This document shows positions 41,068-51,769 of a DNA stretch of 64,000 bases, in pieces. Position numbers and translations under genes: made by a program. This DNA is from Ruminococcus sp. (GTDB taxonomy: Bacteria; Bacillota; Clostridia; Oscillospirales; Ruminococcaceae): assembly GCA_016290875.1 (NCBI GenBank), contig JAEEVL010000001.1, forward strand, positions 310,001-374,000, in the 5' to 3' direction. The first letter of the stretch is position 1, and every line of letters begins with the position of its first letter. Below the pieces are notes generated by a model. The model made no database searches. It saw nothing but the letters and a program-made list of their open reading frames with translations, and was not told where the DNA came from.

Positions 41068-44000
41068 GTGAATGATATGGACAATTTCAGAGCTGAAGCT
41101 CCATATGAGCAGCAGGGACTTTACGATCCCAGATTTGAACATGACAACTGCGGCATAGGCGCCGTGGTAAACATCAAGGGCGAACAGTCAAGATATGTAG
41201 TTGACAGTGCTCTTACTATCGTTGAAAAACTTGAACACCGTGCCGGCAAAGACGCACAAGGAAAAACCGGTGATGGTGTTGGTATACTAATACAGATGCC
41301 GTACAGCTTCTTTATTGCAGAAACTCAGAAGCTCGGCTACAACATCGGAAATAAAAGCGATTTCGGCGTAGGTATGTTCTTCTTCCCACAGAATGAGATG
41401 AAACGCGGACAGGCTAAAAAGCTCTTTGAACTTATTACTGAAAAGAACGGCATGGAATTCATCTGCTGGAGAGAAGTTCCGGTGTCCTCAAAAGTGCTTG
41501 GTGAAAAGGCCCTTGAGAGTATGCCTTACATAATGCAGGCATTTGTTAAACGTCCCGATGATTGTTCAGTTGGACTCGACTTTGACAGAAAGCTCTTCAT
41601 CGCAAGACGTGAATTTGAGCAGTCAAACGAAAACACATATGTATGCTCTCTTTCAAGCCGTACAATTGTATATAAAGGAATGTTCCTCGTTGACGAACTG
41701 AGAAAATTCTATTCAGATCTTCAGAGCGAGGACTTTACTTCTGCAATAGCAATGGTACACTCCCGTTTCTCAACTAATACAAATCCAAGCTGGCAGAAAG
41801 CTCATCCTAACCGCTTTATAGTTCATAACGGTGAAATCAATACAATCACTGGAAACGCTGATAAAATGCTCGCACGCGAGGAAACTATGTCCTGCGAAGC
41901 ACTTAAAAGCGATATGTACAAGATACTTCCTGCGATAAATGTAAATGGCTCCGACTCCGCAAGACTTGACAATGCACTCGAATTTATGGTAATGTCAGGT
42001 ATGCCGCTTCCGCTCGCAGTTATGATAACTATTCCTGAGCCCTGGAAAAATGATAAGACAATCTCAAAGTCCAAATATGATCTCTATCAGTACTATGCTA
42101 CTATGATGGAACCCTGGGACGGTCCTGCTTCTATCATTTTCTCAGACGGTGAAGTTATGGGCGCTGTTCTTGACAGAAACGGTCTTCGCCCTTCAAGATA
42201 CTGTGTTACAAGCGACGGTTATCTCATTCTTTCATCCGAGACCGGCTGTATTGATATTGCTCCTGAAAAGATTATCAAGAAAGATCGTCTCCGTCCCGGC
42301 AAAATGCTCCTTGCCGACACGATTCAGGGACGTATAATTGAAGATGATGAAATTAAAACAACATATGCTGCACGTCAGCCCTACGGCGAATGGCTCGATT
42401 CCAACCTCATTCGTCTTCACGACCTTCATATACCAAACAAGGGCGTAAAGAGCTATTCTGAGGAAGAACTTGCAAAGCTTCAGAAAGCTTTCGGTTATTC
42501 ATACGAAGACATCAGAACTTCCATTCTTCCCATGGCTGAAAAAGGTGCTGAGCCTATTGCTTCCATGGGCAGCGATATTCCGCTTCCGCCTCTTGATAAG
42601 CAGTCTCCTCCCCTATTCAACTACTTCCGTCAGCTCTTTGCGCAGGTAACAAATCCGCCTTTTGACGCTATCCGTGAAGAAGTAGTTACAGATACGAGCG
42701 TTTATATAGGAAAAGACGGAAATATCCTTGAAGAACGCCCCGAGAACTGCCACGTTCTTAAGATCGAGAACCCGATACTCACCGAAACTGATATGCTCAA
42801 GATAAAGAGCCTCAATCAGGATGGTCTCAAATGTGCTGTTATCCCGATAACCTATTATATCGGTACATCACTTGAGAAGGCTGTTGAGCGTCTCTTTATC
42901 GAAGCTGACAAGGCTTATCGTGACGGTGCTTCAATACTCATCCTTTCCGACCGCGGCGTTGATGAGTTCCATTGCCCGATACCTTCACTTCTTGCTGTTT
43001 CAGCTCTCCAGCAGTACCTTGTTTCCACAAAGAAACGTACAGCTGTTGCTATGATACTCGAGAGTGCAGAGCCTCGTGAAGTTCATCATTTTGCAACTCT
43101 CCTCGGATATGGTGCCTGCGCAGTCAATCCTTATCTTGCACACGAAACGATCCGTTCTCTCATCGAAGACGGTACGCTCGACAAGGATGTCTATGCTGCT
43201 GAGGATGACTACAACAATGCAGTTCTCCACGGTATCATAAAGATTGCTTCAAAAATGGGTATATCTACTATCCAGTCCTATCAGGGCAGCAAGCTTTTTG
43301 AAGCTATCGGTATTTCAAAAGATCTCACAGATAAATATTTCTCCGGAACTGTCAGCCGTATAGGCGGTATCAGTCTCCAGGATATTAGCAAGCGTACAGA
43401 AAAGCTCCACAGATCAGCTTTTGATCCGCTCGGACTTGCTGTTAATGCTAATATCACCAGCACAGGCAGTCATAAGCTCCGCAGCGGTAAATCTGAGCAC
43501 CTCTATACACCTGAAACTATTCACCTCCTTCAGCAGGCTGCCTGGACAGGAAATTATGATACATACAAGCAGTATTCAGATGCTATTTCACGCGAAGACA
43601 ACGAGCTCACTCTCCGTAGTCTCCTTGACTTCAGATTTGACGAAAACGGCGGAATACCGCTTGATGAAGTTGAGTCAGTTGAAAGTATCTGCCGTCGCTT
43701 CAAGACAGGTGCTATGTCTTACGGTTCTATTTCGCAGGAAGCTCACGAATGTATGGCTATGGCTATGAACAGCATTGGCGGTAAGTCAAACAGCGGTGAG
43801 GGTGGCGAAAGTCCTGAGCGTCTCAAGTCAGACAAATGTTCCGCTATCAAGCAGGTAGCTTCCGGTAGATTTGGTGTAACAAGCGAATATCTCGTTTCTG
43901 CTAAGGAAATTCAGATCAAGATGGCACAGGGTGCTAAGCCAGGTGAGGGCGGACACCTTCCGTCAGGCAAGGTTTACCCCTGGATCGCTAAGACGCGTCA

Positions 44001-45612
44001 TTCAACAGCGGGTGTAGGTCTTATTTCTCCTCCTCCGCACCATGATATTTACTCTATCGAAGACCTTGCACAGCTTATCTATGATCTCAAAAATGCAAAT
44101 GATAACGCTCGTATCTCTGTAAAGCTTGTTTCAGAGGCTGGTGTTGGTACAGTTGCTGCTGGTGTTGCAAAGGCAGGAGCTCAGGTAATCCTTATCTCCG
44201 GTTATGACGGAGGTACTGGTGCGGCTCCTAAGAGCTCGATCTACAATGCAGGTCTTCCCTGGGAGCTTGGTCTTGCTGAAGCTCATCAGACTCTTATGCT
44301 CAACGGTCTGCGTTCAAGAGTCCGCATTGAAACTGACGGTAAGCTCATGACAGGCCGTGACGTTCTCGTTGCTGCACTTCTCGGTGCAGAGGAATTCGGA
44401 TTTGCAACTGCTCCGCTCGTAACAATGGGATGCGTAATGATGAGAGTCTGCAACCTTGACACTTGCCCTATGGGTATAGCTACACAGAATCCTGAACTCA
44501 GAAAGCGTTTCAAGGGTAAACCTGAACATATAGTTAACTTTATGCACTTTGTAGCTGAGGAACTTCGTGAATATATGGCTAAGCTCGGCATCAGAACACT
44601 TGATGAACTCGTTGGCAGAACTGACCTTCTTAACGTTAAGGCCAGCGCAGCTGACAAGCACATAGACTTCACAAATATCCTCACAGCTGATACCGAAAAT
44701 GCAAAGCAGCACTTTGAAGCTGAAGATATTTTTGATTTTGAGCTTGACAAGACTATTGACAGAAGTGTTATAATAAAGAAGATAGGAAATTCACTCAAGA
44801 ACGGTACAGCAAAGACTATTTCTATTGATGTAGTTAATACAGACCGTTCCGTAGGTACCCTCTTTGGTGCTGAGATCACACGTATACACGGAGAAAACGC
44901 GCTTGCTGACGATACATACACAGTTAAATGCAGTGGTAGCGGCGGACAGTCCTTCGGTGCATTTATCCCCAAGGGACTTACACTTGAGCTCTGCGGCGAT
45001 AGCAACGATTACTTCGGAAAGGGAATTTCCGGAGGAAAACTCGTTCTCTATCCGCCCAAGAATTCTGCTTTCAAGGCTGACGAGAACATAATCGCAGGAA
45101 ATGTTGCTCTTTACGGTGCAACATCCGGTAAGGCTTTCATTAACGGTATTGCTGGTGAGCGTTTCTGTGTACGAAATTCTGGTGCCATCGCTGTCTGCGA
45201 AGGTGTCGGTGATCACGGATGTGAGTATATGACTGGCGGCAGAGCTGTTATTCTTGGTGAGACAGGTAAAAACTTCGCTGCAGGTATGTCAGGCGGTATA
45301 GCCTATGTTCTTGATGAAAAACACGACCTTTACACAAGACTTAACAAGGCACTTGTTTCACTCGAAGCAGTTACCAAGGAAGTCGATATTGCAGAACTGA
45401 AAGCTATCATCACAGAACACGCTGAGGCTACCGGTTCTGAAAAAGCTAAAAAGATACTTGAGGGATTTAACCACTATCTTACTTGCTTCAAAAAGGTAAT
45501 CCCCCAAGATTATGCAAAGATAAAGGCAACAGTTACTGAACTCGAGCGCGCAGGCGTTTCACCCGAACAGGCTGAGATCGAAGCGTTTGAACTTATCAGA
45601 AAGGAGGCGTGA
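41068..45612 (+). CDS. gltB: Glutamate synthase (NADPH) large subunit (GTG at 41068 or ATG at 41077)
   Basis: Class II amidotransferase DNCGIGAVV...; MVHSRFSTNTNPSWQKAHPNRFIVHNGEINT; SNSGEGGE; GAKPGEGGHLPSGKV; GYDGGTGAAP; CNLDTCPMGIATQ. Confidence 0.97.
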   Translation: MNDMDNFRAEAPYEQQGLYDPRFEHDNCGIGAVVNIKGEQSRYVVDSALTIVEKLEHRAGKDAQGKTGDGVGILIQMPYSFFIAETQKLGYNIGNKSDFGVGMFFFPQNEMKRGQAKKLFELITEKNGMEFICWREVPVSSKVLGEKALESMPYIMQAFVKRPDDCSVGLDFDRKLFIARREFEQSNENTYVCSLSSRTIVYKGMFLVDELRKFYSDLQSEDFTSAIAMVHSRFSTNTNPSWQKAHPNRFIVHNGEINTITGNADKMLAREETMSCEALKSDMYKILPAINVNGSDSARLDNALEFMVMSGMPLPLAVMITIPEPWKNDKTISKSKYDLYQYYATMMEPWDGPASIIFSDGEVMGAVLDRNGLRPSRYCVTSDGYLILSSETGCIDIAPEKIIKKDRLRPGKMLLADTIQGRIIEDDEIKTTYAARQPYGEWLDSNLIRLHDLHIPNKGVKSYSEEELAKLQKAFGYSYEDIRTSILPMAEKGAEPIASMGSDIPLPPLDKQSPPLFNYFRQLFAQVTNPPFDAIREEVVTDTSVYIGKDGNILEERPENCHVLKIENPILTETDMLKIKSLNQDGLKCAVIPITYYIGTSLEKAVERLFIEADKAYRDGASILILSDRGVDEFHCPIPSLLAVSALQQYLVSTKKRTAVAMILESAEPREVHHFATLLGYGACAVNPYLAHETIRSLIEDGTLDKDVYAAEDDYNNAVLHGIIKIASKMGISTIQSYQGSKLFEAIGISKDLTDKYFSGTVSRIGGISLQDISKRTEKLHRSAFDPLGLAVNANITSTGSHKLRSGKSEHLYTPETIHLLQQAAWTGNYDTYKQYSDAISREDNELTLRSLLDFRFDENGGIPLDEVESVESICRRFKTGAMSYGSISQEAHECMAMAMNSIGGKSNSGEGGESPERLKSDKCSAIKQVASGRFGVTSEYLVSAKEIQIKMAQGAKPGEGGHLPSGKVYPWIAKTRHSTAGVGLISPPPHHDIYSIEDLAQLIYDLKNANDNARISVKLVSEAGVGTVAAGVAKAGAQVILISGYDGGTGAAPKSSIYNAGLPWELGLAEAHQTLMLNGLRSRVRIETDGKLMTGRDVLVAALLGAEEFGFATAPLVTMGCVMMRVCNLDTCPMGIATQNPELRKRFKGKPEHIVNFMHFVAEELREYMAKLGIRTLDELVGRTDLLNVKASAADKHIDFTNILTADTENAKQHFEAEDIFDFELDKTIDRSVIIKKIGNSLKNGTAKTISIDVVNTDRSVGTLFGAEITRIHGENALADDTYTVKCSGSGGQSFGAFIPKGLTLELCGDSNDYFGKGISGGKLVLYPPKNSAFKADENIIAGNVALYGATSGKAFINGIAGERFCVRNSGAIAVCEGVGDHGCEYMTGGRAVILGETGKNFAAGMSGGIAYVLDEKHDLYTRLNKALVSLEAVTKEVDIAELKAIITEHAEATGSEKAKKILEGFNHYLTCFKKVIPQDYAKIKATVTELERAGVSPEQAEIEAFELIRKEA

Positions 45613-45615
45613 ACA

Positions 45616-47100
45616 ATGGGAAAAGCAACCGGATTTCTTGAATTTACAAGAACTGAATCAACAGCAAAAGAGCCATTGGAGCGCATAAAGGATTATAATG
45701 AATTCCATGTTCCGCTGACTGATCAGCATCGCCGTGAACAGGCTTCAAGATGTATGGACTGCGGAGTACCGTTCTGTCAGAACGGAAAAATGCTCTGCGG
45801 TATGGTATCAGGCTGTCCCCTCAACAACCTTATCCCTGAGTGGAACGACCTTATATATCACGGACAGAAGGAGCTTGCTCTCGAACGTCTCCTTATGACA
45901 AACAATTTCCCTGAGTTCACTTCAAGAGTTTGCCCGGCACTTTGCGAAAAAGCATGTATATGCGGAGTTAACGACAGTCCTGTTACTGTAAAGGAAAATG
46001 AAAACTCTATCATTGAATACGGCTTTGAAAGCGGTTATATAAAAGCTCAGCCTCCCGTTGTACGCAGCGGAAAGAGCGTAGCTGTCATTGGCTCAGGTCC
46101 TTCAGGACTTGCTGTCGCTGACACTCTCAACAAACGCGGACACTCGGTAACAGTTTATGAGCGTTCTGATCGTGTCGGTGGTCTCCTTATGTACGGTATT
46201 CCGAATATGAAGCTTGAAAAGCACATAATCGAACGCCGTACAGAGCTTATGAGAGCCGAAGGCGTAACCTTCAAAAACAATGCAAATGTCGGCGAAAATG
46301 TTAAGGCTTCAGATATTACAAGCGGTTTCGACGCAGTTGTACTCGCCTGCGGTTCGTCAAATCCACGTGACATCAAGGCTCCCGGCCGCGATGCTGAGGG
46401 TATATACTTTGCTGTTGATTTTCTCAAGGCTACAACCAAAAGCCTTCTCGATTCAGGTCTTTCTGACGGAAGTTTTATCTCTTCAAAAGACAAGAATGTT
46501 GTTATCATCGGCGGCGGTGATACCGGTAACGACTGCGTTGGTACATCTATCCGTCATGGTTGTAAGTCAGTAACTCAGCTTGAAATGATGCCTAAACTCC
46601 CTGATGAACGTGCTGAGAACAATCCGTTCCCTCAGTACCCAAGAGTCTGCAAGACAGATTACGGTCAGGAAGAAGCTATCGCAGTATTCGGAAGCGATCC
46701 CCGCGTATATGAGACTACTGTTAAGGAGTTCATAAAAGATGAAAGTGGCAAACTCAGCGGCGTTAAGACTGTTAAGCTTTCATTCGGTACAGATCCTGAA
46801 ACCGGAAGACGTACAATGAACGAGGTCGAAGGAAGCGAACAGATACTTCCTTGTGAGCTTTGTCTTATTGCCGCAGGATTCTTAGGAACACAGAGCTATG
46901 TAGCTGAAGCTTTCGGCATTGAGCTTGATCAGCGCACTAATGTAAAAACCGCCCCCGGAGCACACAGGACTAACATTGAAAATGTATTCACAGCCGGAGA
47001 TATGCACATCGGTCAGTCACTTGTCGTAAGAGCTATACGTGAAGGACGCGACGCAGCAGCTGAGGTTGATGAATACTTGATGGGATACACAAATCTATAA
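45616..47100 (+). CDS. gltD: Glutamate synthase small subunit
   Basis: ASRCMDCGVPFCQ, VAVIGSGPSGLAVADTLNKRGHSVTVYE, VVIIGGGDTGNDCVGTSIRHG, FTAGDMHIGQSLVVRAIREGRDAA. Confidence 0.97.
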   Translation: MGKATGFLEFTRTESTAKEPLERIKDYNEFHVPLTDQHRREQASRCMDCGVPFCQNGKMLCGMVSGCPLNNLIPEWNDLIYHGQKELALERLLMTNNFPEFTSRVCPALCEKACICGVNDSPVTVKENENSIIEYGFESGYIKAQPPVVRSGKSVAVIGSGPSGLAVADTLNKRGHSVTVYERSDRVGGLLMYGIPNMKLEKHIIERRTELMRAEGVTFKNNANVGENVKASDITSGFDAVVLACGSSNPRDIKAPGRDAEGIYFAVDFLKATTKSLLDSGLSDGSFISSKDKNVVIIGGGDTGNDCVGTSIRHGCKSVTQLEMMPKLPDERAENNPFPQYPRVCKTDYGQEEAIAVFGSDPRVYETTVKEFIKDESGKLSGVKTVKLSFGTDPETGRRTMNEVEGSEQILPCELCLIAAGFLGTQSYVAEAFGIELDQRTNVKTAPGAHRTNIENVFTAGDMHIGQSLVVRAIREGRDAAAEVDEYLMGYTNL

Positions 47101-47119
47101 TATTATAACGGAGGACCAT

Positions 47120-48397
47120 ATGATCTATTCAGAAAACGAGATATTGCAGTATATCGAAGAGAATGACGTTAAGTTCGTCAAACTGACATTTTGCGATCTG
47201 CACGGCAGACTAAAGAATATTTCCATACTCTCATCCGAACTTGCAGCAACATTTGAAAGCGGTGTAAGGATCGCTGCCAAGAAGATCTCAGGCTTTGAAG
47301 CCGCAAACGGCAGGGACCTCTTCCTCTTCCCTGACGCAAAAACCATGACTGTCCTCCCGTGGAGACCTCAGCAGGGCAGAGTTATTAGAATGTACTGCTA
47401 TATCCGTTACAAGGACGGCACTCCCTTTGAGGGAGACAGCCGTTATTTCCTGAAAAAAGCAATGAAGACCGCTATTAATGCAGGTTATTGCTTCCGTTTC
47501 GGAACTTCATGTGAGTTTATGCTATTTCATAACGATGAAAACGGTCTTCCTACCAAAACTCCACATGACTATGCTGGATATTGTGATACAGCTCCTGATG
47601 ATAAAGGTGAAAATATCCGCCGTGATGTATGTCTTACTCTTGAGCAGATGGGTATCCATCCGGTATCATCACGCCACGAAAGCGGTTGCGGTCAGCACGA
47701 GATAGACTTTAATTCATCTTCTGCACTTAAAGCCGCTGACACACTTCTCAGCTTCAAATCTGCTGTAAAATCAGTAGCTGAAACTCATGGTGTTCATGCA
47801 AGCTTTATGCCTAAGCCGCTCAGAAGCGACTGCGGAAACGGTATGCACATAAGCTTTAATGTATTCCCTTACAGCGATTTTCTCGAGGAGAGAGCATCTG
47901 AATGCTCAGGCATAGTTAAGAATGCAGCGGCCGGTATAATGGAACACATCCGCGAATTCACTATGTTCACAAATTCGACAGTCAATTCTTACTCAAGACT
48001 CGGTGAGTTTACAGCTCCGAGAGATATTATCTGGTCTGACGAGGAAGGTTCACAGCTTATACGTATGGCTGCCGATTGCGACGACACATCAGTCGAACTC
48101 AGAGCAGCAGACTGCGTTTGTGATCCGTATTTCGTACTCGGACTCATGATATATGCTGCACTTGAAGGCATAAGCACAGGAGCACAGCTTCCGGAAAAAA
48201 ATACCGGTTCTGAAAGACTTCCCGAAACACTTGAAAAAGCTATTGAGCTTGCAGAGAATTCAGATTTCCTGAAAAAGTATGTCCCTGAAAACATCCTCAG
48301 CGTACTTATTAAACATTCCCGTGATGAATGGAAGGAATATTCATCTGCATACGATAAAGAGGCTTTTGAGGATAAAAAATACTTCAACTCACTATAA
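47120..48397 (+). CDS. GlnA-type (type I) glutamine synthetase, divergent
   Basis: VKFVKLTFCDLHGRLKNISI, ESGCGQHEIDFN, HASFMPKPLRSDCGNGMHISFNVF, STVNSYSRLGEFTAPRDIIWS, SVELRAADCVCDPY. Confidence 0.87.
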   Translation: MIYSENEILQYIEENDVKFVKLTFCDLHGRLKNISILSSELAATFESGVRIAAKKISGFEAANGRDLFLFPDAKTMTVLPWRPQQGRVIRMYCYIRYKDGTPFEGDSRYFLKKAMKTAINAGYCFRFGTSCEFMLFHNDENGLPTKTPHDYAGYCDTAPDDKGENIRRDVCLTLEQMGIHPVSSRHESGCGQHEIDFNSSSALKAADTLLSFKSAVKSVAETHGVHASFMPKPLRSDCGNGMHISFNVFPYSDFLEERASECSGIVKNAAAGIMEHIREFTMFTNSTVNSYSRLGEFTAPRDIIWSDEEGSQLIRMAADCDDTSVELRAADCVCDPYFVLGLMIYAALEGISTGAQLPEKNTGSERLPETLEKAIELAENSDFLKKYVPENILSVLIKHSRDEWKEYSSAYDKEAFEDKKYFNSL

Positions 48398-48409
48398 TGG
48401 AGGTTAACA

Positions 48410-48991
48410 TTGGAAAAGATCCTTGTGGTTTCAAGCAGTAGAACTGCTTCCGAAACTCTGCTGGATTTCCTTCGCAGATCGTTCAAATGTACCCCAAGGA
48501 TAGTTGAATCGGCTTATCAGGCAAAGAGCATACTCGAATCCGACATAATGGTCGAGCTTGTAATGGTAAACTCTCCTCTCCTTGATGAATCCGGGCTTGA
48601 ATTTGCGGAATACGTCACAGGGAGCACTTCTGCGCACTGCATACTAATGCTTAAAGCAGAAGCTGCCGAAAAGATAGAAGAACGTGCAGAAAAAGCCAAT
48701 ATAATCGTAGTTGGCAAGCCTTTCAGTCGTTCCGTTCTGTATCAGATAGTACGAACAATTGATATAGCAGTCAGCCGTTCCGCTGAGCTTCAGCAGAGAA
48801 ACGCCCGTCTTGAAGAGAAGATTAATGAGATACAGACCATTGACAAAGCCAAGTTTATGCTTATGGAATTCAAAAGTATGAGCGAGACCGATGCTCACGC
48901 TTATATAGAACAATATGCTATGAACAAGCGCAAAAAGAAAAGTCTTGCAGCTCTTACGATAATTGATAAGCTGAGCGAGCAATATTTGTGA
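48410..48991 (+). CDS. Response-regulator-like protein with C-terminal ANTAR RNA-binding domain (TTG start after GGAGG)
   Basis: Receiver-like N-terminus; coiled coil ELQQRNARLEEKINEIQTIDKAKFMLMEFKSMSETDAHAYIEQYAMNKRKKKSLAALTIID = ANTAR consensus. Confidence 0.88.
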   Translation: MEKILVVSSSRTASETLLDFLRRSFKCTPRIVESAYQAKSILESDIMVELVMVNSPLLDESGLEFAEYVTGSTSAHCILMLKAEAAEKIEERAEKANIIVVGKPFSRSVLYQIVRTIDIAVSRSAELQQRNARLEEKINEIQTIDKAKFMLMEFKSMSETDAHAYIEQYAMNKRKKKSLAALTIIDKLSEQYL

Positions 48992-49000
48992 GGTACAGAT

Positions 49001-50422
49001 ATGTTTGACACGATACATGAAGAATGCGGAGTTTTCGGCATTTTTGAAAATAAAACGACTAATGTTGCAGCGTCTGTATATTTCGGACTGTATGCTTTAC
49101 AGCACCGCGGACAAGAAAGCTGCGGCATTACTGTCTGTGACGACGGAGTCTTCCGTCACAAACGTTCAGACGGACTTGTTTCCGAGGTATTCACAAAAGA
49201 AGAACTTGGCAAGCTTGGCTGTGGAAATATGGCTGTAGGTCACGTAAGGTATTCTACAACAGGCGGTCACAATCACAATAACATTCAGCCCCTCGTTATT
49301 CGCCACATCAAAGGCAATATGGCACTTGTTCATAACGGCAATCTTGTCAATGCCGCTGAACTCAGACGTTCCTTTGAGATGTCGGGAGCCATCTTCCATG
49401 GCACATCCGATACCGAAGCTATTGCATATTCAATTGTCCGTGAACGCCTGACAAGCAGTTCAACAGAAGAAGCAGTTGAACGTGCTATGCCATATATCAA
49501 GGGAGCTTATTCGTGTATACTTATGACTGCTACCAAGCTTGTGGCGTTCCGCGATCCGAATGGTTTCCGTCCGCTTTGCATAGGAAAAACAGCTGACGGT
49601 GCTTGTGTTATTGCTTCAGAGTCATGTGCTCTCGAAACAGTCGGTGCCGCGTTTATTCGTGACGTTGAGCCTGGAGAAATAATAGTTATTGATTCAGACG
49701 GACTTCGCTCAATAACGACTAACTGTCAGAAAGAACGAAATATCTGCATTTTTGAATACATTTACTTTGCACGCCCGGATTCAGTTATTGAAGGTGTCTC
49801 AGTTCACCATGCAAGACTTCGTGCCGGAATGCTTCTTGCAAAGCATAGTCCCGTTGAAGCAGATATTGTTATCGGCGTTCCGGATTCAGGACTTGACGCT
49901 GCACTTGGTTATGCAAATGAAAGCGGTATCCCGTACGGTATCGGATTCATAAAGAACAAGTACATTGGCAGAAGCTTTATACAGCCTCAGCAGGATCAGC
50001 GCGAAAATGCAGTTAAAATAAAGCTCAACGCTGTCCGCGAAACGGTCGAAGGCAAGCGTGTCATTATGATCGATGATTCCATCGTCAGAGGAACTACCAG
50101 TGCAAGAATAGTTCGCCTTCTCCGTGACGCAGGAGCTAAAGAAGTTCATGTGCGTATCTCTTCACCTGCATTTCTTCATACTTGCCATTTCGGTACTGAT
50201 ATTGACTCGGAAGAAAACCTTATCGCTGGCAAATGCAGTTCAACTGAAGAGATTGCTGAATATATCGGCGCTGACAGTCTTGCTTATCTGCCCGTTGATT
50301 CTCTCGGAGAACTTGTTGACGGTCGCTTCGGATACTGTAAAGGCTGCTTTACTGGTGAATATCCGGTAGATACATCGGGCGCAGGCAGTAAGAACAAATT
50401 CGATGAAAAGATACATAAATAA
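49001..50422 (+). CDS. purF: Amidophosphoribosyltransferase
   Basis: EECGVFGIF, GLYALQHRGQESCGI, VGHVRYSTTGG, PRTase motif VIMIDDSIVRGTTSARIV. Confidence 0.96.
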   Translation: MFDTIHEECGVFGIFENKTTNVAASVYFGLYALQHRGQESCGITVCDDGVFRHKRSDGLVSEVFTKEELGKLGCGNMAVGHVRYSTTGGHNHNNIQPLVIRHIKGNMALVHNGNLVNAAELRRSFEMSGAIFHGTSDTEAIAYSIVRERLTSSSTEEAVERAMPYIKGAYSCILMTATKLVAFRDPNGFRPLCIGKTADGACVIASESCALETVGAAFIRDVEPGEIIVIDSDGLRSITTNCQKERNICIFEYIYFARPDSVIEGVSVHHARLRAGMLLAKHSPVEADIVIGVPDSGLDAALGYANESGIPYGIGFIKNKYIGRSFIQPQQDQRENAVKIKLNAVRETVEGKRVIMIDDSIVRGTTSARIVRLLRDAGAKEVHVRISSPAFLHTCHFGTDIDSEENLIAGKCSSTEEIAEYIGADSLAYLPVDSLGELVDGRFGYCKGCFTGEYPVDTSGAGSKNKFDEKIHK

Positions 50423-50427
50423 ACTAA

Positions 50428-50457
50428 GGGAAAGCAAATTGCTTTCCCTGTTTTTTG
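50428..50457 (+). terminator. Rho-independent terminator after purF
   Basis: GGGAAAGC aaatt GCTTTCCC TGTTTTTT. Confidence 0.8.
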
Positions 50458-51720
50458 TTATTTTTTGAGTTTGAACAATTTTGAGAAAATACCGCCGTCA
50501 TTTATGCCGAAAGCAGCAAGAAGCGAATCAACATATTCACCATTAAGTTTATTCTCTTTCACAAAGCTTGTGAGATTGGTAATTATCGCAGTGAGACTTT
50601 CAGTGTCATCAACAACTGCTTTGAGCTTTGCCTTTGAATCATATTTATTGCCGTCCTCGTCTTCTCCGACGATAACTATTGGCAGTAGTTTTGCGAGATA
50701 TTCGATTATTCTGTCTACATTCTCATCCTTGGACAAAAGATAATCTACAAAAGAGTGAAGCGTTTCTACACTTTCGTTTTCGCTTGAAACTTCAAAACGT
50801 GGTATGATATAAGAAGTATTGCCGACCATTATAGTCTGTGAACCTATGCTTTCATCATTTCCGTCAGAAGACTGCTGGAAGAAGGAGTTCGGCGAGTGAT
50901 TCTCCCCTACCGAATTAACGCAGTACCCCTTGCAGAAAAGCTGATGTGAATCAGGTATCTGGTAGAGAAGGATATGTACAAAATCGCCTGTAAGTGAATA
51001 GTTTTTTATAAGTCCGGCTCTGTTTTTTATGCGTTCAGCAACTTCAGGAGTTTCAAGAAATACTCTTGAAAAGCCTTGTCCGTCAAACCCGACACATCTG
51101 ACTACTTTGTCGCACATCAAAGCCGAATACATAGCTTTGTTGCTGCCCTTGGAATGTCCGATAGTCGATACTTTCTCAAAGCGCTCAGCGGCTTTTTCTA
51201 CAAATTCAAGAGCTTTTCTCTGCGGTGGTGTATCAAATACATTCGCAGCTCTTACATTGTCTGCCCACTCTTTAGGGCCGGTAGTTCCTTTGAATACAAC
51301 AACAGCTTCATCAGAGCTGCCTGTACCGTTTGAAAAGCAAAGTGCAAGGGGATAATTGTACATTTTACCATCATGAGCAGTTGCTGAGTGATAACCATTC
51401 TCGTCGATCATAAGATCTTCTAGTACAAGTGAAGCCGTTCTGCCGTCTTTAAGGAACTTTATAATCCTCGCCCACTCTACTCCGCTTACTTCTGCAGAAC
51501 ATACAGAACCGGTATGCGTTCTCAGCTTTGCGAGTGCTTTTTCATCAAAAGGTGCGAGTATCTTTGCTATTGTCTGTCCAATGTTTGTTCCGCTTATCTT
51601 GTAAAAATCAATTCTGAAGTTTTCGTCAGAAGCTGCCTCCGCTACGTCCTCATCGAGATATGCTAGCTGTTCGAGCAGGCAGAATTCTGTGTCTGTAAGT
51701 GCTGATATGATCTGTTTCAT
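50458..51720 (-). CDS. Mbeg1-like / DUF2974 alpha-beta hydrolase (lipase-like)
   Basis: VVVFKGTTGPKEWADNVRAA; STIGHSKGSNKAMYSAL (GxSxG); VRCVGFDGQGFSRVFLE. Confidence 0.82.
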   Translation of the reverse strand: MKQIISALTDTEFCLLEQLAYLDEDVAEAASDENFRIDFYKISGTNIGQTIAKILAPFDEKALAKLRTHTGSVCSAEVSGVEWARIIKFLKDGRTASLVLEDLMIDENGYHSATAHDGKMYNYPLALCFSNGTGSSDEAVVVFKGTTGPKEWADNVRAANVFDTPPQRKALEFVEKAAERFEKVSTIGHSKGSNKAMYSALMCDKVVRCVGFDGQGFSRVFLETPEVAERIKNRAGLIKNYSLTGDFVHILLYQIPDSHQLFCKGYCVNSVGENHSPNSFFQQSSDGNDESIGSQTIMVGNTSYIIPRFEVSSENESVETLHSFVDYLLSKDENVDRIIEYLAKLLPIVIVGEDEDGNKYDSKAKLKAVVDDTESLTAIITNLTSFVKENKLNGEYVDSLLAAFGINDGGIFSKLFKLKK

Positions 51721-51769
51721 TTCCGTACTCCTTTATAAGTATATTTGAATAATATTAAATACAGTGTTA

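Noticed and set aside
44286-45005. 239-aa open frame antisense to gltB (and other long frames inside gltB)
   Set aside because: Shadow ORF mirrored from the codon usage of gltB; no RBS, low-complexity Ser/Leu-rich translation without motifs.
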